A stretch of 64,000 nucleotides of DNA from CAMLHP01 sp035759745. GTDB taxonomy: Bacteria; Gemmatimonadota; Gemmatimonadetes; Gemmatimonadales; GWC2-71-9. Location of the stretch: assembly GCA_035759745.1 (NCBI GenBank), contig DASTUF010000068.1, positions 1-64,000 on the forward strand. Direction: 5' to 3'. The notes under the pieces are model-generated. The model had not been told where the DNA came from, searched no databases, and was given only the letters and a program-made list of their open reading frames with translations. Of this stretch, positions 62,553-64,000 are shown one piece after another. The position numbers and the translations under genes were made by a program. Positions within the stretch are counted from its first letter, which is position 1. Each line of letters opens with the position of its first letter.

Positions 62553-63907
62553 CAGGCCTCGGCGGCTGGGAGCGCGCGGTCGCGAAGGAGCGGAAGTATA
62601 CGTTCGAGCGCCACGCCACGGGATGCCTTGAGCACGATCAGTTCGTCACCCGCGAGGTGGGGCGTGAGCACCGGCCCAAGTGCCGGCGGATCAGCGGCGG
62701 TGAGAAGCTCGCCGGTCAGCGCCTCGCGGCGGGCCTCGAGCGGTGCCACGAACGCGCCCACCGCCGCCAGCAGGTCCGGCTTGAGCGCGATCAGCTGCTC
62801 CGCCACCTCGGCATGGAGCACCGCGGACTCGTCGCCCAGTTCCCGCATCGTGCCGGCCACGAAGACCAGCCGGCGCCCCTCACGCATCGCTTTCGCGGTG
62901 GCGATGGCCGACGCGAACGATTGCGGGTTGGCGTTGTAGCAGTCATTGAGCACGGTCATCAGGCCCAGCTGGGTCAGCTCGGTCCGCCCAGGGGGCAGTT
63001 CGACCGCGCCCAGCGCGCGCGCAGCAGCATGCAGGTCGAGTCCGAGCTCCTCCGCCACCGCCCACGCCAGCATCGCGTTGGCGGCAAGGTGGCGGCCAGG
63101 ATAGGGCAGCTGGACTGCCTCGTTGCCGGCCATGAAGCTGGCCCGCCCCCGCTGGTCGAGCGTGAGATCGCGCGCCTTGCGCTCGGCGGCGGAGATTCCG
63201 GCGGTGAGTACCCGGCGGGCCAGCTGGCGGGCGCCGTCCGCCAGCGCGGGCGGATCGGTCCCCACAATGGCGAGCGGCACGTCGCGCGCCAGTGCCAGCT
63301 TCTCCTGCAGCACGCCTTCGAGCGAACCGAATCCTTCGAGATGCCCGGCTCCGGCGTTGGTGATGACGGTGATGTCGGGCGCGATGATCTCGCGGTAACG
63401 CGCCACTTCGCCCGGCAGGTTGGCGCCGGCCTCGACCACGAGCGCCTCGGTGTCGGCCGGTGCCGACAGGATGGTGTACGGCACCCCCACCAGGTTGTTG
63501 AGATTGGCGTGAGTGGCGTGCACCTGGAACCGGGTCGCGAGCACCGCGCGGAGCATCTCCTTGGTGCTGGTCTTGCCGTTGGTGCCGGTGACCGCAACCA
63601 CCGGCCCGCTGATCTCCTTGCGTCGAGCATGCGCCAGCGCACCATACGCCTCGAGCGGGGCCCCTACTTCGAACGTTGCCAGTCCGGGAATGGTCGGCGT
63701 TCCCCGCCGCACGAGCGCGGCGGCCGCACCGCGCGCCCGGGCGTCGGCCAGGTGATCGTGGCCGTCAAAGCGGTCGCCTGCCAGGGCGACGAACAGCGCC
63801 CCCGGCTGGAGCGTGCGGGTGTCGGTGGAGATCGACGTGAAGTCCTTGCCCTCAGGCAGCGCAATCCCAAGGGCATCCCGCACGAAGGGGCGGCTCCAGT
63901 GCCTCAT
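62552..63907 (-). CDS. murF: UDP-N-acetylmuramoyl-tripeptide--D-alanyl-D-alanine ligase
   Basis: Last cytoplasmic Mur ligase. N-terminal DTRTLQPGALFVALAGDRFDGH, ATP loop GTNGKTSTKEML, VVEAGANLPGEVARY, LNDCYNANPQSF. 451 residues. Overlaps the murE stop by 4 bases. Confidence 0.96.
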   Translation of the reverse strand: MRHWSRPFVRDALGIALPEGKDFTSISTDTRTLQPGALFVALAGDRFDGHDHLADARARGAAAALVRRGTPTIPGLATFEVGAPLEAYGALAHARRKEISGPVVAVTGTNGKTSTKEMLRAVLATRFQVHATHANLNNLVGVPYTILSAPADTEALVVEAGANLPGEVARYREIIAPDITVITNAGAGHLEGFGSLEGVLQEKLALARDVPLAIVGTDPPALADGARQLARRVLTAGISAAERKARDLTLDQRGRASFMAGNEAVQLPYPGRHLAANAMLAWAVAEELGLDLHAAARALGAVELPPGRTELTQLGLMTVLNDCYNANPQSFASAIATAKAMREGRRLVFVAGTMRELGDESAVLHAEVAEQLIALKPDLLAAVGAFVAPLEARREALTGELLTAADPPALGPVLTPHLAGDELIVLKASRGVALERILPLLRDRALPAAEA

Positions 63908-64000
63908 TCGGCACCCGCCGCGCGGACGATCTCGCGCTCGTCGAACGGCTGCCTCTCGGTGCCGATGACCTGGTACGTCTCATGGCCCTTGCCGGCCAGG
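63904..64000 (-). CDS. murE: UDP-N-acetylmuramyl-tripeptide synthetase MurE, 3' end only
   Basis: The last 32 codons of a gene that continues past the window edge. The translation contains AGKGHETYQVIG and FDEREIVRAA, the C-terminus of MurE ligases. Its stop overlaps the murF start (ATGA). Which diamino acid it adds (Dap or Lys) cannot be told from this part. Confidence 0.85.
   Translation of the reverse strand, partial: LAGKGHETYQVIGTERQPFDEREIVRAAGAE

Noticed and set aside
60351..62939. 862-codon plus-strand frame across murD, mraY and murF
   Set aside because: Spans three well-conserved genes antisense; no domain in its translation.

Overview
The window is GC-rich (about two thirds G+C by eye), densely packed bacterial chromosome, almost all of it core genes. 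The organism looks like a diderm from the Gemmatimonadota or a close relative. The reasons are a TonB-dependent receptor, an outer-membrane barrel and several lipoproteins; an HPr kinase with a mannose-type PTS in a Gram-negative setting; many N-termini ending in AQ after the signal peptide; and a division cluster followed by an M23 peptidase, ftsY and recG. This placement is inference: no rRNA gene lies in the window, and I see no tRNA, CRISPR array, prophage or insertion sequence.

Nearly every gene is on the minus strand, so transcription runs from high to low coordinates. Four genes are on the plus strand: the cation/proton antiporter at the left edge, mazG, and the pair made of a BamB-like lipoprotein and a small secreted protein. 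In transcription order the minus strand holds: (1) the division and cell wall cluster, 64000 to about 46550: murE (partial)-murF-mraY-murD-ftsW-murG-murC-ftsQ-ftsA-ftsZ, M23 peptidase, vWA-like membrane protein, ftsY, recG, small membrane protein; (2) asnS alone; (3) alr-deoB-cdd-lipoprotein-barrel-miaB-comFB-comEC-fbp-methylmalonyl-CoA mutase large subunit, 42867 to 31409; (4) a GxxExxY gene bracketed by CACAGAG repeats; (5) fmdB-argS-PfkB kinase-purM-ribD-ribE-ribBA-ribH-nusB-glycosyltransferase, 30813 to 21988; (6) hpf-hprK-EIIA-EIIB-EIIC-EIID-HPr-EI, a complete mannose-type PTS with its regulator, then metK, a bifunctional-nuclease-fold gene and a secreted protein; (7) a cobalamin riboswitch heading btuF-btuC-btuD-TonB receptor, with recO and selB following almost without a gap; (8) a small secreted protein, clpB and tadA. 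Most neighbours overlap by 1 to 4 bases (ATGA, GTGA, TGATG), so translational coupling is likely throughout.

The most unusual feature is not a gene. Six intergenic sites carry arrays with a strict 7-base period. At five of them the array folds back on itself as long complementary arms, and at four it begins at or inside the stop codon of the upstream gene. Each site has its own heptamer family (TACGCCC, GAGTTGA, GAGCTTC, AGTGGGA and so on). Two of the hairpin loops contain an exact TATAAT on the plus strand. They resemble the heptameric STRR repeats known from cyanobacteria, and probably act as bidirectional terminators or structured spacers. Other points worth checking are a riboswitch-led btuF with no ATG, GTG or TTG start, two divergent gene pairs with almost no space between their start codons, and possible B12 control of recO and selB.
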